From Bacillota bacterium (GTDB taxonomy: Bacteria > Bacillota > Clostridia > Acetivibrionales > DSM-1351): a stretch of 34,386 bases of DNA. A program made the position numbers and the translations under genes. A model generated the notes under the pieces. That model saw only the letters and a list, made by a program, of their open reading frames with translations, was not told the origin of the DNA and searched no databases. This document shows, piece after piece, positions 24,683 through 33,299 of this stretch (position 1 is the stretch's first letter; each line of letters opens with the position of its first letter). The stretch lies in assembly GCA_023398105.1 (NCBI GenBank), contig JAEWST010000183.1:1-34386 (forward strand). The letters are read 5' to 3'.

Positions 24683-26014
24683 ATGAAAGGAAGAAATGCA
24701 GTTAAATTTTTCTCGATAATTGCTATCATCGGAATTTTAGCTTGGATAGGCTTTAACGGTTCTATCTTAGGCTTTGATATACCAGGTTTTAGTGATTTCC
24801 GTCCAGGTATTGATATTTCTGGAGGAGTAGATGCAAAGCTTTATGCGGTTACTGAAGATGGAAGTAAGCCTACTAAAGAAGATTTAGAGGCAGCAAAGAT
24901 CACAATAGGTAAAAGATTAGATTCAAAAAATGTTTTTGACAGAGTTCTAACAATTGATGCTGAAAAGGGATTTGTACTTGTACAAATACCTCATAAAACT
25001 GGTCAAGAATTTGATCCCCAAAAGTCAATTGAGGAAATCGGTGCTACTGCATTGTTAACCTTCCAAGAGGTTGATGAAAGTAAAAAAGATGAATTGGGCA
25101 ACTATTTACCTACAGGAATAAATGTTGTTGTAGGTGGTGACGTTGAAGATGCTAGAGCTGAGATTTCACAGCAGGACGGTTCGTGTTATGTTGCATTAAA
25201 GCTTAAAAAAGATGGTGCTGCCAAGTTTGCTGAGGCTACGGGAAGACTTATTGGAAAACCAATAGCAATATTTATGGATGACCTATTAATAAGTGCACCA
25301 ACTGTACAGGCTCATATTACTGGAGGAGAAGCTACTATAAGCATTGGTGGTCAAAATGGTTCAGAGGAACAGAAAGCAGAAGCTACTAATTTGGCTGGAC
25401 TAATTAAATCAGGTTCATTACCCTTCAAGCTTGAAGCTAGACAGCTTCAAAATATCAGCCCTACACTTGGTTCAAATGCACTTGCTGTAAGTGTCGAAGC
25501 TCTTATTTTTGCATTAGCTTTAATATGTTTATATATGATTATCTACTATAGATTACCAGGATTGATTGCAAGTATAGCCTTAATTCTTCATACAATTCTT
25601 GAGGTTTTAGCACTATCATGGTTAGGTATTACAGTTACGCTACCAGGTATAGCGGGTGTTATTCTTACTATAGGTATGGGTGTTGATGCCAATGTAATCA
25701 TATTCGAAAGAATAAAAGAAGAAATAAAAAGTGGAAAAACGCTTGGTGCGGCTATTGATGTTGGTTTCAAAAGAGCATTTACCGCTGTCCTTGATGGTAA
25801 TATAACCACTCTGATTTCAGGTGCTGTACTATGGAAATTTGGTACAGGCGCAATACAGAGCTTTGCATTAACTTTGATTATAGGTGTTATTCTAAGCTTT
25901 ATTACAGCTGTAACAGCTTCAAGAATTATGCTTAGATCTATATCAGGCTTAGATGTTGCAAAGCATGTATGGTTATATGGTGTAACCATGAGAGGGGGTA
26001 AAAAAAATGCCTAA
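24683..26014 (+). CDS. secD: Protein translocase subunit SecD
   Basis: RND-type membrane protein of 443 residues that helps the Sec translocon release and pull proteins using the proton gradient. One N-terminal helix, then FRPGIDISGGVDAKL (the D1 family motif), a periplasmic domain to about 250, and five more helices with the conserved LPGIAGVILTIGMGVDANVIIFERIKEE. Shorter than E. coli SecD, as usual in Firmicutes. ATG with GGGGGA nine bases upstream. It overlaps secF by eight bases, indicating coupled translation. Confidence 0.96.
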   Translation: MKGRNAVKFFSIIAIIGILAWIGFNGSILGFDIPGFSDFRPGIDISGGVDAKLYAVTEDGSKPTKEDLEAAKITIGKRLDSKNVFDRVLTIDAEKGFVLVQIPHKTGQEFDPQKSIEEIGATALLTFQEVDESKKDELGNYLPTGINVVVGGDVEDARAEISQQDGSCYVALKLKKDGAAKFAEATGRLIGKPIAIFMDDLLISAPTVQAHITGGEATISIGGQNGSEEQKAEATNLAGLIKSGSLPFKLEARQLQNISPTLGSNALAVSVEALIFALALICLYMIIYYRLPGLIASIALILHTILEVLALSWLGITVTLPGIAGVILTIGMGVDANVIIFERIKEEIKSGKTLGAAIDVGFKRAFTAVLDGNITTLISGAVLWKFGTGAIQSFALTLIIGVILSFITAVTASRIMLRSISGLDVAKHVWLYGVTMRGGKKNA

Positions 26015-26981
26015 TATAAACTTATATAGTAAAAGATATATTTTCTTTATTCTTTCTATAGTAATTATGGCAACAGGTATAATTACCTATTTTGCAAAAG
26101 GATTTGTATTTGATATTCAGTTCCAAGGTGGTACAGTTATTGAAATGCGTGCAAATAAAGACACTTTTAATGCTACAAATGTTCAGGAGATTCAAAGTCA
26201 AGTTTCTGAAATAGTTGAGAGTTCTATAGGTAAATCTGCTTATGTACAAAAATCAACTACTTATGATGTTAATAATAAGTCTGATTTTGATATAATAAAA
26301 ATTAGCATAGGTAGCGATGAGACACTTTCAAGTGGCGAAATACAAAAAGTTGAACAAGCAGTTATAACAGAGCTAAAGCTTACTTCTCAAGACCCTGTAG
26401 TAAGTGAAGAGAGTGTTGAGCCATATATCGGTAAGGAAATAAGCCAAAATGGTGTTAAAGCTGTAATTATAGCTGCTATCCTTATAATATTATATATTTG
26501 GTGGAGATTTAAGATAGTTTCAGGTCTTTCACTTGGTGTATTTGGTGTTCTTGGCTTATTGCATGATATTGGTGTTATGATAACAGTATACTTATTATTT
26601 GGTATTCCTGTTAATGACTCATTTATCGCAGCAATGCTTACAATTTTCGGTTATTCAATGAATGATACAATTGTTATTTATGACCGTATAAGAGAAAACA
26701 CTAAATTAATGAAAAAACTGCCTTTCCCAGAACTGGTAAATACTAGTATAATACAGACTATGAATAGATCTATAAATACAACAGTAACTGTTTTGATGGC
26801 TGTAATTACTATATTTGTATTTGGTAAGATTAATGCTATAGAATCAATTACTGAGTTCAGTTTCCCTCTCATTATTGGTCTTGTTAGTGGTACCTATTCA
26901 ACAATATTTATTACTACACCTTTATGGGTTATGTGGAAAGAAAGCCAAAAGAAAAACAAAGTTAAAGCAGCTAAAGCTTAA
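26007..26981 (+). CDS. secF: Protein translocase subunit SecF
   Basis: Partner of SecD, 324 residues. It has the N-terminal helix, the FDIQFQGGTVIEM motif, a periplasmic domain to about 150, and five helices with FGYSMNDTIVIYDRIREN. The reading frame begins inside the secD end; the ribosome binding site AGAGGGGG lies within secD. Ends with a basic tail and a strong terminator. Confidence 0.96.
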   Translation: MPNINLYSKRYIFFILSIVIMATGIITYFAKGFVFDIQFQGGTVIEMRANKDTFNATNVQEIQSQVSEIVESSIGKSAYVQKSTTYDVNNKSDFDIIKISIGSDETLSSGEIQKVEQAVITELKLTSQDPVVSEESVEPYIGKEISQNGVKAVIIAAILIILYIWWRFKIVSGLSLGVFGVLGLLHDIGVMITVYLLFGIPVNDSFIAAMLTIFGYSMNDTIVIYDRIRENTKLMKKLPFPELVNTSIIQTMNRSINTTVTVLMAVITIFVFGKINAIESITEFSFPLIIGLVSGTYSTIFITTPLWVMWKESQKKNKVKAAKA

Positions 26982-26995
26982 TTTTAAATAAGATA

Positions 26996-27026
26996 AAAAA
27001 GAAAGGGCGATTGCCCTTTCTTTTTT
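26996..27026 (+). terminator. Terminator after secDF
   Basis: AAAAAGAAAGGGC (26996-27008) pairs perfectly with GCCCTTTCTTTTT (27013-27025) around a GATT loop. Flanking A and T tracts let it work in both directions. Confidence 0.92.
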
Positions 27027-27219
27027 ATTATGATGTAGAGCCATAATAAAACAATTTAGTTGGAGAAAGAAGTTAATTCAAAATAGCGATAATTATGATA
27101 CAAAGATATTTTTCGTATATATTCAAAAAATACACAGGTGTTACTCGAAAGAATTATTCATGCATGTTTACTATCGTTAACAAGCAAAAAGTAAGTCTGT
27201 AGGCTATAGTATTAAAATT

Positions 27220-27504
27220 TCATTTATATTTACGAATTAGTATATCAAGAAGTAATGATGCTATCATAAATTCAGCAAAAACAATGAATCCATTTGTAAT
27301 AAGTGTTGTTGTCATAAACTCAAATTCTACACTATAGTCATTGCTGGTTTTATTTGAAGCAAATAATGCTGTTCCTATTGCTATCAAGAATAAAGCAGCT
27401 GGTGTTGCATATTTAATCATTCTTTTTGGTAATTTAGCCATGTTACATAATTCAGAATTAAGTATATTGATTTTTGATTTTTTTTTGTTTTCTTGACTAC
27501 CCAC
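27220..27504 (-). CDS. Small two-helix membrane protein, unknown function
   Basis: 94 residues: a basic hydrophilic N-terminus (MGSQENKKKSK), then two hydrophobic segments at about 32-50 (ATPAALFLIAIGTALFA) and 66-88 (ITNGFIVFAEFMIASLLLDIL). GTG start with a near-perfect AGGAGGGG six bases upstream, which supports a real gene despite its size. I do not recognise the family. It is monocistronic, opposite in direction to its neighbours. Confidence 0.65.
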   Translation of the reverse strand: MGSQENKKKSKINILNSELCNMAKLPKRMIKYATPAALFLIAIGTALFASNKTSNDYSVEFEFMTTTLITNGFIVFAEFMIASLLLDILIRKYK

Positions 27505-27803
27505 GGTATACCCCTCCTATACAAAATGATAACCTTATGATGAATTTCTGAACGCATTGTTAGATAATAAGTATACATAAAATATTAACACTTGTAGCCC
27601 CTAGGTTCAATGTTAAAAAATGATAAAAACTTATACTTCGACACCAAAATATTGAAGCATTACTAATTTTATGTAAAGTAGTCGAAATACCGAAAAACTT
27701 TTGTGTAGAATAAATATTGAACTATATTATATAATAGGTATTGTGATATTTATAGAAATATGAAATGGGTTGTGATTTAAAAAATGAATAGGGGGTATTT
27801 TTA

Positions 27804-28085
27804 ATGGAACTTGTTTGCTCAAAGAAACTTGAACTTGACGACACGTTAGAATGTAAAAGCCGAGAGATTAACTTAGAGTATTATTTGTTGGCATGTATGT
27901 ACGAAGATTCTTGTACATATGGTATGCAAATAAATATGACAAAGGATACTGGAGAGTTAGAAAGTGCTGTTATAAACGATGTCCTTGCCTCAAGGGATAA
28001 TATGATTGAACTCATTAAGCTTTTTCATTCAAATTCGGTTACCCCAGTAAGTGCACTTGATGTTATTTATGACTGCATAGCTTAG
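27804..28085 (+). CDS. Small DUF6514-like protein
   Basis: 93 residues, acidic, soluble, with no signal sequence. A central YYLLACMYEDSCTYGMQINM is followed by an apparent helix-rich C-terminus ending VSALDVIYDCIA. This pattern resembles a clostridial family of small proteins of unknown function (DUF6514); I am moderately sure of that name. ATG with GGGGG upstream. It has its own terminator at 28179-28204. TTCGACA (inverted Spo0A-type core) near 27636 and GTCGAAA near 27681 lie upstream, which is only weak evidence. Confidence 0.65.
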   Translation: MELVCSKKLELDDTLECKSREINLEYYLLACMYEDSCTYGMQINMTKDTGELESAVINDVLASRDNMIELIKLFHSNSVTPVSALDVIYDCIA

Positions 28086-28178
28086 TACTCATTAGTCAAC
28101 GCTATATATAAATTCTAAATATGTAATATATCAGGTTGTTATAGGTTATAAAATATGTTTTATTGTGTTTTCTTTATC

Positions 28179-28204
28179 AAAGTATGCTTATTGCATACTT
28201 TTTT
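28179..28204 (+). terminator. Terminator after the DUF6514-like gene
   Basis: AAAGTATGC (28179-28187) pairs with GCATACTTT (28193-28201) around TTATT and runs into Ts. Confidence 0.85.
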
Positions 28205-28245
28205 GTTACATCAAATTAATTAACTTTAAAAATATTATCAAAAAA

Positions 28246-28274
28246 GAAGGATTCTAAATAATAATGTCGAACAT
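28246..28274 (+). promoter_or_regulatory. Candidate SigH-type promoter of dnaG-sigA
   Basis: GAAGGATTC (28246-28254), 11-base spacer, GTCGAACAT (28266-28274). This matches the SigH consensus RNAGGAWWW-N11/12-RNNGAATWW at all but one base per element. In Bacillus subtilis the dnaG-sigA operon is also read by SigH at the onset of sporulation, which makes the position plausible. Confidence 0.5.
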
Positions 28275-28373
28275 GTATTAAGTGATTTTGGTGAAAAACT
28301 AAAATAATAAACAGCAGATTTGTTTATAATATTAAATAATTATTTACTTAACTAGATTGGAATGTAAGGAATA

Positions 28374-30191
28374 ATGGCAAATTTTTTCCCTGAGGATTTA
28401 ATAGAAGAAATAAGGGTAAATAACGACATAGTGGATGTAATATCTGAGTATGTCAAACTTGAAAAGAAAGGAAAAAATTATTTCGGAAGATGTCCTTTTC
28501 ATAATGAAAAGACTGGTTCTTTCTCTGTAGAGCCTGTAAAACAGATATTTCATTGCTTTGGCTGTGGAAAGGGTGGGAATGTAATACACTTTGTAATGGC
28601 AATTGAAAATCTAGACTTTATTGAAGCACTAAAGTTGCTTGCAGATAGGGCTAGAATACAGATTCCAGAAACCAACAATGGAGTTCGTGATGATGAAAAG
28701 GCAAAGCTAAAAAAAGAACTTTTACAAATAAATATAGAAGCAGCCCGATTTTTTCATAATAATCTAATTAATGAGAAGAATATAGTGCCAAATCAATATC
28801 TTGCAAAGAGAAAAATAGAAAGACAAACTATTATTAAGTTTGGATTAGGTTATGCTGAAGATAAATTTGATCGTTTATATAAGCATTTGAAGTCATTAGA
28901 CTTTAGTGATTCCTCAATATTTGCAAGTGGACTTGTCATAATGAAGGAAGAAACAAAAAAGATTTTTGACAGGTTTAGAGGAAGAATCATGTTTCCTATT
29001 TTTGATATCAGAGGGAATGTAATTGCATTTGGCGGAAGAGTACTTGATTCCTCACAGCCTAAATATATGAATTCTCCTGAAACTGCTGTATATCAAAAAG
29101 GAAAGCACTTGTATGCAATGAATTTTGCAAAAGGTTCATGTGCTAAAAAAATCATTTTAGCTGAAGGGTATATGGATGTTATATCATTACACCAAAGAGG
29201 TATAATAAATGTAGTTGCACCACTTGGAACAGCATTGACTGAAAATCAGAGCAAGCTTTTAAAAAAATATTCAGAAGAAATAATTCTTTCTTTTGATTCT
29301 GATTCTGCTGGACAAGCTGCTGCACTTAGAAGCTTGGATATGCTCAATGATATTGGTTGCAATGCCAAGGTATTAACTATTCCTGCAGGCAAAGACCCTG
29401 ATGAATTTATAAAAGCTCATGGGGTTGATGAGTTTATGAGACTTGTTGAAAAATCAAAAACACTTTTGGAGTTTAAGCTAGAAATTTTGGATAACAAAAT
29501 TGATACATCAACAAATGAAGGAAAAGTTAAATTTATTGATAAAGCAGTGCTTATTTTGGATAAAATTGACAATAATGTAGAAAGAGAGCTTTATGTTAAA
29601 AAATTATCCAAAGATTTTGGTGTAAGTGAGCAGTCCATTTATTCAGAGATGGCTAAACGTCAGAATAACAATGAAGAAAATAAAAGAAAACAAATAAAGG
29701 ATATTAAAGTTGCAAAAAAGAATACTATAAGTAGAAATGAAAAAATGGAAACAAATGAAGAAAGACTTATTAAATTACAATTAATGCTTTTAGCTGCAAT
29801 TTGCTTAGAGAACAATATATATTTTCAGATTAAGTATGCTCTGAATGTAGAAAAAATCAGCTCTATTGAGATAAAGGAAGCATTAGTGTTTGCCTGCCAA
29901 CAGATAGAAAGTAAAGCAGGTGTTTTAATAGGAGAGATTTTGAATAAACTTTCTCCACCTGTGGCTGAAAGTTTTGCAAATATAATCCAATCCCAAAGCA
30001 TTTATGAAAATAATAAAAAAGCTGCTTTGGACATTATTAAAAGAATAGACCTATATGGTCTTGAGTCAAGGAAAGATGAAATAATTGAATTAAAAAAAAG
30101 AAGTGATTTGTCAGAAGGAGATGTTGAGTTATTAAATCAAGAATTAGGCAGTATTGTATTAAATATAGCTATGCTCAAGAAAGGTCTGTAA
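28374..30191 (+). CDS. dnaG: DNA primase
   Basis: Makes RNA primers for replication. 605 residues, usual length. CHC2 zinc-binding domain with Cys40, His43, Cys61, Cys64 (CPFHNEKTGSFSV, CFGCGKGG); catalytic core and TOPRIM with ILAEGYMDVISLHQRG, LGTALT and LSFDSDSAGQAAALR; a C-terminal helicase-binding region from about 440 that is lysine-rich and diverged. ATG with AAGGA upstream. sigA starts 25 bases after its stop, forming the classical macromolecular synthesis operon (rpsU is absent here). Confidence 0.97.
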   Translation: MANFFPEDLIEEIRVNNDIVDVISEYVKLEKKGKNYFGRCPFHNEKTGSFSVEPVKQIFHCFGCGKGGNVIHFVMAIENLDFIEALKLLADRARIQIPETNNGVRDDEKAKLKKELLQINIEAARFFHNNLINEKNIVPNQYLAKRKIERQTIIKFGLGYAEDKFDRLYKHLKSLDFSDSSIFASGLVIMKEETKKIFDRFRGRIMFPIFDIRGNVIAFGGRVLDSSQPKYMNSPETAVYQKGKHLYAMNFAKGSCAKKIILAEGYMDVISLHQRGIINVVAPLGTALTENQSKLLKKYSEEIILSFDSDSAGQAAALRSLDMLNDIGCNAKVLTIPAGKDPDEFIKAHGVDEFMRLVEKSKTLLEFKLEILDNKIDTSTNEGKVKFIDKAVLILDKIDNNVERELYVKKLSKDFGVSEQSIYSEMAKRQNNNEENKRKQIKDIKVAKKNTISRNEKMETNEERLIKLQLMLLAAICLENNIYFQIKYALNVEKISSIEIKEALVFACQQIESKAGVLIGEILNKLSPPVAESFANIIQSQSIYENNKKAALDIIKRIDLYGLESRKDEIIELKKRSDLSEGDVELLNQELGSIVLNIAMLKKGL

Positions 30192-30216
30192 ATAGGCTAG
30201 AAAGGAGGGGGAACCA

Positions 30217-31302
30217 ATGAAGCATAATCAGGAGACTAGAAAGACAATACTCAAAGATCTAATTGAAAAGGGTAAATCTAAGGGTATGCTTACCTATAAA
30301 GAAATAACTGAAGCTTTTGATGAAATTGAAATAGAGCCAGAGCATATTGAAAAGATTTATGAAACCCTTGAAAATTTGGGTATTGATGTTATTGGTGATA
30401 TGGAAGCTGATTTGCAGGAAATTCAAAATTCCGATGAAGAAGAAGTATTAGATATTAGCGTTCCAGAGGGAATCAGCATTGATGACCCTGTTAGAATGTA
30501 TCTTAAAGAGATTGGTAAAGTTCCCCTTTTATCAGCAGAAGAGGAAATTGAGCTGGCTCATAGAATGGAAAATGGCGATATTGAAGCAAAAAGAAGACTT
30601 GCTGAAGCAAATCTGAGACTTGTTGTTAGTATTGCAAAGAGATATGTTGGTAGAGGTATGCAGTTTCTTGATTTGATTCAGGAAGGCAACCTTGGACTTA
30701 TTAAGGCAGTTGAGAAGTTTGATTATAGAAGAGGCTTCAAATTCAGTACCTATGCAACTTGGTGGATAAGGCAGGCAATAACAAGGGCTATTGCAGATCA
30801 AGCCAGAACTATACGTATTCCTGTTCATATGGTAGAAACTATAAATAAACTCATTAGAGTATCAAGACAGCTGTTACAGGAGTTGGGCAGAGAGCCTCAA
30901 CCTGATGAAATCGCAAAAGAGATAGGCATGTCTGTAGAAAAGGTCAGAGAAATAATGAAGATTTCTCAGGAGCCTGTGTCTCTTGAAACTCCAATTGGAG
31001 AAGAAGAAGATAGCCATTTAGGGGACTTTATACCAGATGACGATGCTCCAGCACCTGCAGAAGCTGCTGCATTTACTTTGTTAAAGGAACAGCTTATTGA
31101 TGTACTTGATACTTTAACACCTCGTGAAGAGAAGGTTTTAAGACTTAGATTTGGTTTGGATGATGGCAGAGCAAGAACACTCGAAGAGGTTGGTAAGGAA
31201 TTTAATGTTACAAGAGAGCGTATTCGTCAGATAGAGGCAAAAGCCTTGAGAAAGTTAAGGCATCCTAGCAGAAGTAAGAAGCTAAAGGATTATTTAGACT
31301 AA
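30217..31302 (+). CDS. sigA: Primary RNA polymerase sigma factor SigA (RpoD)
   Basis: Vegetative sigma-70 factor of 361 residues. Region 1.2 begins DDPVRMYLKEIGKVPLLSAEEE; region 2 has LRLVVSIAKRYVGRGMQFLDLIQEGNLGL and KFSTYATWWIRQAITRAIADQARTIRIPVHM; region 3 REPQPDEIAKE; region 4 RLRFGLDDGRARTLEEVGKEFNVTRERIRQIEAKALRKLRHP, here cited as its two ends LRFGLDDG and RERIRQIEAKALRKLRHP. Short N-terminal region 1.1, as in other Firmicutes. Ribosome binding site AAAGGAGGGGG. It follows dnaG in one operon. Confidence 0.98.
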   Translation: MKHNQETRKTILKDLIEKGKSKGMLTYKEITEAFDEIEIEPEHIEKIYETLENLGIDVIGDMEADLQEIQNSDEEEVLDISVPEGISIDDPVRMYLKEIGKVPLLSAEEEIELAHRMENGDIEAKRRLAEANLRLVVSIAKRYVGRGMQFLDLIQEGNLGLIKAVEKFDYRRGFKFSTYATWWIRQAITRAIADQARTIRIPVHMVETINKLIRVSRQLLQELGREPQPDEIAKEIGMSVEKVREIMKISQEPVSLETPIGEEEDSHLGDFIPDDDAPAPAEAAAFTLLKEQLIDVLDTLTPREEKVLRLRFGLDDGRARTLEEVGKEFNVTRERIRQIEAKALRKLRHPSRSKKLKDYLD

Positions 31303-31697
31303 CAATTTGTAGAACAATTGATAAGTGGACTACGTTAAATAGTTATTTAGAAGAGGTTTTCACATAGTGTATTTCAATCAAAATGTATTGTTGCTTTAAT
31401 GTAAAAAATATATTTTGGTTGTATACACCATTCTGTGAATACCTTTTTTAGAATTAATTAATAAATTTAACTGTTCTATATGTTATTTTGTAAATGGTTA
31501 AATAGTAAGAATAAAAAAGATAATATAGCGTTGAAATAAAAGTGTTTATAACGAGGCAAGAAAATGTCCCCTACTTCAATAAGTGGCGGGTACCACTTTG
31601 GTTATAAAACTTTGAAATCAAGAGAAATAGAAAGTATGATTATAAAACAAATAGAAAATTGACAATAAGTTTTCTAAATGGTCAAATTATAGAAATT
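31303..31697. other. Gap after sigA with one candidate RNA structure
   Basis: AT-rich and without a supported reading frame. The only structured part seen is 31544-31610. No clear terminator of the sigA operon was found directly after its stop. Confidence 0.5.
31544..31610 (+). other. Candidate structured RNA or switch-like element
   Basis: An outer stem GTTTATAAC (31544-31552) with GTTATAAAAC (31601-31610) encloses a hairpin AAGTGG/CCACTT (31581-31586 with 31593-31598). The same AAGTGG can instead pair with CCTACTT (31570-31576), giving two exclusive folds. It is locally GC-richer than its surroundings. It matches no RNA class I recognise. Confidence 0.35.
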
Positions 31698-31703
31698 TTG
31701 GTG

Positions 31704-31732
31704 TTGACCAGTTTACCGTTGGTAAGTATAAT
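31704..31732 (+). promoter_or_regulatory. SigA promoter of the tRNA-Asn operon
   Basis: TTGACC (31704-31709), 17-base spacer, TATAAT (31727-31732), about 65 bases before tRNA-Asn. Eleven of twelve consensus bases match. Confidence 0.82.
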
Positions 31733-31797
31733 ATTACTTGTGCTTGAGAGAACAACAGTTTTCAAGAACACAAACGCATATTGAATGCGGGAGATAT

Positions 31798-31873
31798 TCC
31801 TCCTTAGCTCAGTCGGTAGAGCGCGTGACTGTTAATCACGATGTCGTTGGTTCAAGTCCAACAGGGGGAGCCA
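31798..31873 (+). tRNA. tRNA-Asn (anticodon GTT)
   Basis: Complete cloverleaf: acceptor TCCTCCT (31798-31804) with AGGGGGA (31863-31869), discriminator G, encoded CCA; D-stem GCTC/GAGC; anticodon stem CGTGA/TCACG with loop CTGTTAA, anticodon GTT; T-arm GTTGG TTCAAGT CCAAC. First gene of a two-tRNA transcript. GTT is one of the tRNAs modified to queuosine by the queA-tgt products encoded in this window. Confidence 0.97.
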
Positions 31874-31876
31874 CTT

Positions 31877-31953
31877 GGGCCTTTAGCTCAGTTGGTTAGA
31901 GCAACCGGCTCATAACCGGTTGGTCCGGGGTTCGAGTCCCTGAAGGCCCACCA
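31877..31953 (+). tRNA. tRNA with CAT anticodon (probably tRNA-Ile2, else Met)
   Basis: Acceptor GGGCCTT (31877-31883) with AAGGCCC (31943-31949), discriminator A, encoded CCA; anticodon stem ACCGG/CCGGT with loop CTCATAA, anticodon CAT. It lacks the initiator features. The body (CTTTAGCTCAGTTGGTTAGAGC, CGGCTCATAACCG) resembles tRNA-Ile2, whose CAT is modified to lysidine, more than elongator tRNA-Met as I recall them. Automatic tools would usually label it Met. Confidence 0.9.
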
Positions 31954-31984
31954 AAAAGAACACGCATAGCGTGTTCTTTTTTTG
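31953..31984. terminator. Terminator of the tRNA operon
   Basis: AAAAAGAACACGC (31953-31965), loop ATA, GCGTGTTCTTTTT (31969-31981), then more Ts. The flanking A tract would also let it end transcription of the minus-strand small gene at 32048-32221. Confidence 0.92.
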
Positions 31985-32047
31985 CAAATTTCTGAGAATA
32001 TAACGAGGTAGCAATATATCCAGTTGAACACAAAAGTGTAGGTTTTT

Positions 32048-32221
32048 TTACTTTACTTTATTAATGAATTCTAAACTTAGCTCTTCATCTTGTAAATCAA
32101 TGCTTGTTTTGCTCATAGAGGGTATGTTAGCATTTATACCCAAAATATCTCTTCCCAAAATATTAGTTGAAATGGGTTTTTCAATATCATTTACTTTTGT
32201 ACTTTTGCCGCTTGGTTGCAT
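32048..32221 (-). CDS. 57-residue small protein, unknown function
   Basis: A minus-strand reading frame starting ATG 32221 with GAAAGGTGT as ribosome binding site, encoding MQPSGKSTKVNDIEKPISTN at its start and ending SLEFINKVK. It is polar and has no membrane helix or cysteine. Composition is protein-like (ILGRDILGINANIPSM, IDLQDEE), unlike the hydrophobic plus-strand frame over the same bases, which lacks a binding site. Family not recognised; real-gene status rests on start signal, composition and the downstream bidirectional terminator. Confidence 0.55.
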   Translation of the reverse strand: MQPSGKSTKVNDIEKPISTNILGRDILGINANIPSMSKTSIDLQDEELSLEFINKVK

Positions 32222-32323
32222 ATTTTTACACCTTTCTATTAATATTGTAAATAAAGTATTTTGTAATATACATATTATTTATGGCTTACTTACTATTGTA
32301 AACGTGCATGAATACTACTTTTA

Positions 32324-32457
32324 ATCAACTCAAATCGAACATAAAAATTTATTAGTATTGTTTATAGTGTGCTAAAACCGACATTGTGTTGGTGTAGATT
32401 TAGTACATTAGTGTTCAGCAGTATTCTAAAATATGTTGTTTTAAAGTTGATTAATTA
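32324..32457 (+). repeat. Degenerate MITE-like repeat, copy 6
   Basis: It starts AATCAACTCAAATCGAACAT followed by AAAAATTTATTAGT, like the ACTCAAACTTCGCACATAAAAGTC end of other copies, and ends TTTTAAAGTTGATT. The ends are inverted repeats (AATCAAC/GTTGATT), but the core has diverged. Confidence 0.4.
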
Positions 32458-32562
32458 GTATTATTATGTGTATAATTTACTTTGATAATACAAATAACCA
32501 TAAAATTGATAAAAAAAGTAGCTAGATTATTTATTTAACAGTTATGAATGTGGAGGATAATT

Positions 32563-33282
32563 TTGAAATTAATTTTAAAGGGCAGATTAAAATTGTTGGC
32601 AGATAAGGTGCCAAAATGTAATGTAGCTGCTGATATAGGTACTGATCATGCATATATACCAATTTACTTGATACAACACGGGGTATGCAAAAAGGCAATT
32701 GCCTCTGATGTGAAAATTGGACCAGTTAAAGTAGCAGAAAAAAATATAAATTTATATAAAATGAATAACCAAATAGAAACCAGGCTGGGAAGTGGTCTTG
32801 ATACCATTTGTGAAAACGAAGCTGATACTATAATTATTGCAGGCATGGGGGGAACCCTTTTGACGGAGTTGCTTAAAGCTAATGCTCAAAAAGCTTGCAC
32901 AGCAACTTCGTTGATATTGCAACCAATGAATGATTTAGATGTGGTTCGTAAGTGGCTGTTTGAAAACAAGTTTGACATTTATGACGAGGAGCTAGCAGCC
33001 GAAGGAGAAAAGGTATATTGTGTTATATCTGCAAAATATGATGGCAATGATAGGAGTTGTGAAGAATTTCAACTGCATGTGGGTGAAAAGCTAATTTTGA
33101 AAGAGGATCCTTTATTGTTAAAATATTGTGAAATAAAGGTCAAACAGATAGACAGAGTTTTAGGACAGTTGGAGGACATGGAGGATAATGGTAGCCTCCA
33201 AGTCTATTATGCTGGACTAAAGAAGGATTACATGGATTTAATTAAAAAAATAGAGTTAAAGGAACAAAAAGTATATAAATAA
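32563..33282 (+). CDS. trmK: tRNA (adenine(22)-N1)-methyltransferase
   Basis: S-adenosylmethionine-dependent methyltransferase of about 239 residues that makes m1A22 in tRNA. The Rossmann motif is AADIGTDHAYIPIYL (about 21-35) with the family's DIGTDHAY signature; then IASDV, IIIAGMGGTLL and LILQPMNDLDVVRKWL, and the EGEKVYCVI block; the C-terminal part is a coiled-coil-like helix pair. TTG 32563 is chosen because GGAGG lies six bases upstream; the in-frame ATG at 32548 overlaps it. In many Firmicutes it follows sigA and precedes the Nif3-like gene, as here. Confidence 0.93.
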   Translation: MKLILKGRLKLLADKVPKCNVAADIGTDHAYIPIYLIQHGVCKKAIASDVKIGPVKVAEKNINLYKMNNQIETRLGSGLDTICENEADTIIIAGMGGTLLTELLKANAQKACTATSLILQPMNDLDVVRKWLFENKFDIYDEELAAEGEKVYCVISAKYDGNDRSCEEFQLHVGEKLILKEDPLLLKYCEIKVKQIDRVLGQLEDMEDNGSLQVYYAGLKKDYMDLIKKIELKEQKVYK

Positions 33283-33299
33283 TGTGGAGGTAGTTAAAA

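Noticed and set aside
27636..27690. TTCGACA and GTCGAAA near the DUF6514-like gene as Spo0A boxes
   Set aside because: Single 7-base cores occur by chance several times in AT-rich DNA of this length, and no promoter of matching type was found beside them.
31581..31600. AAGTGG-CGGGTA-CCACTT considered as a T-box antiterminator
   Set aside because: The conserved AGGGTGGNACCGCG is not present on either strand, and no aminoacyl-tRNA synthetase or amino-acid gene follows.
32064..32324. 86-codon hydrophobic frame on the plus strand
   Set aside because: No ribosome binding site, stop-poor only because of T-rich composition; the minus strand over the same bases carries a better small gene with start signal.
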